A DNA stretch of 64,000 nt from Chionoecetes opilio. Taxonomy: Eukaryota > Arthropoda > Malacostraca > Decapoda > Majidae. Numbering within the stretch: position 1 is the stretch's first letter; each line of letters opens with the position of its first letter. Made by a program: the position numbers and the translations under genes. Shown here piece after piece: positions 63,801-64,000 of this stretch. The DNA is taken from contig JACEEZ010010020.1 in NCBI GenBank assembly GCA_016584305.1, positions 250,895 through 314,894 of the forward strand, read 5' to 3'. A model generated the notes under the pieces. That model was not told where the DNA came from. It saw only the letters and a list, made by a program, of their open reading frames with translations, and ran no database searches.

Positions 63801-64000
63801 GCGTACTATAGTCTATTCACTTAAGCTGGATTCTTGGGAGCTGCTCGCTGCCTAGACGAGTTTGTAAGGACGTCGCTGATTGGCTGATAGACTCGGGCTG
63901 GGTGGCGATGGTGGTGGTACTTGCCTCGCCGCAACCCAAAACCCTTGCCTTGCCTTAGAAAAATATTCATATTTCTTGGCTTTACTCATCTCTTACACAA

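Overview
The window looks like nuclear DNA of a decapod crustacean, most likely a crab (an inference). The reasons are intron-bearing genes, very dense microsatellites and minisatellites, arthropod-type TTAGG telomeric motifs, and tRNA-derived SINEs beside many small DNA transposons. No bacterial or organellar gene, rRNA or functional tRNA was seen.

Layout. 1-16.4 kb holds no supportable gene. It is mostly simple repeats: GA, GT, CA and AT tracts, a 41-bp minisatellite, a 1.5-kb minisatellite of about 21 bp, and a 1-kb GT field, with several MITEs. 16.4-19.9 kb is a solo LTR split by a TIR transposon that carries a frameshifted transposase-like gene. 21.8-24.9 kb holds nested hAT-like and TTAA-flanked elements, a SINE and a LINE remnant. 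25.7-26.4 kb holds degenerate telomere-like repeats.

28.8-37.7 kb is the main gene: an eight-exon dCMP deaminase gene. Its two halves each encode a full deaminase domain, and splice phases are open and in frame across both (1,200 coding nt, 399 aa). Exon lengths mirror each other (236 and 214 nt against 100+136 and 214 nt), which shows an internal exon duplication. The second domain keeps all three zinc ligands, but its catalytic Glu is Gly. Its larger introns are filled with MITEs, a SINE and a second solo LTR of the family seen at 16.4 kb.

41.6-46.3 kb is a three-layer nest: a SINE split by a 3.8-kb hAT element, which is itself interrupted by a 0.7-kb TIR element. 46.8-49.9 kb and 57.6-63.8 kb carry a GC-rich, mosaic repeat family with a perfect hairpin that lies at or near several rearrangement junctions, and a duplicated 124-codon ORF. 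53.3-56.1 kb is a four-exon gene for a small secreted Reeler-domain (putative defence) protein. 60.9-63.0 kb is a 2.1-kb hAT element with a decayed BED-finger transposase, inserted into the mosaic repeat; an empty paralogous site survives nearby.

The two host genes are unrelated. One belongs to dNTP metabolism and the other is probably a haemolymph or extracellular protein. Most of the rest is transposon and tandem-repeat sequence, and many insertions can be bounded to the base by target-site duplications.
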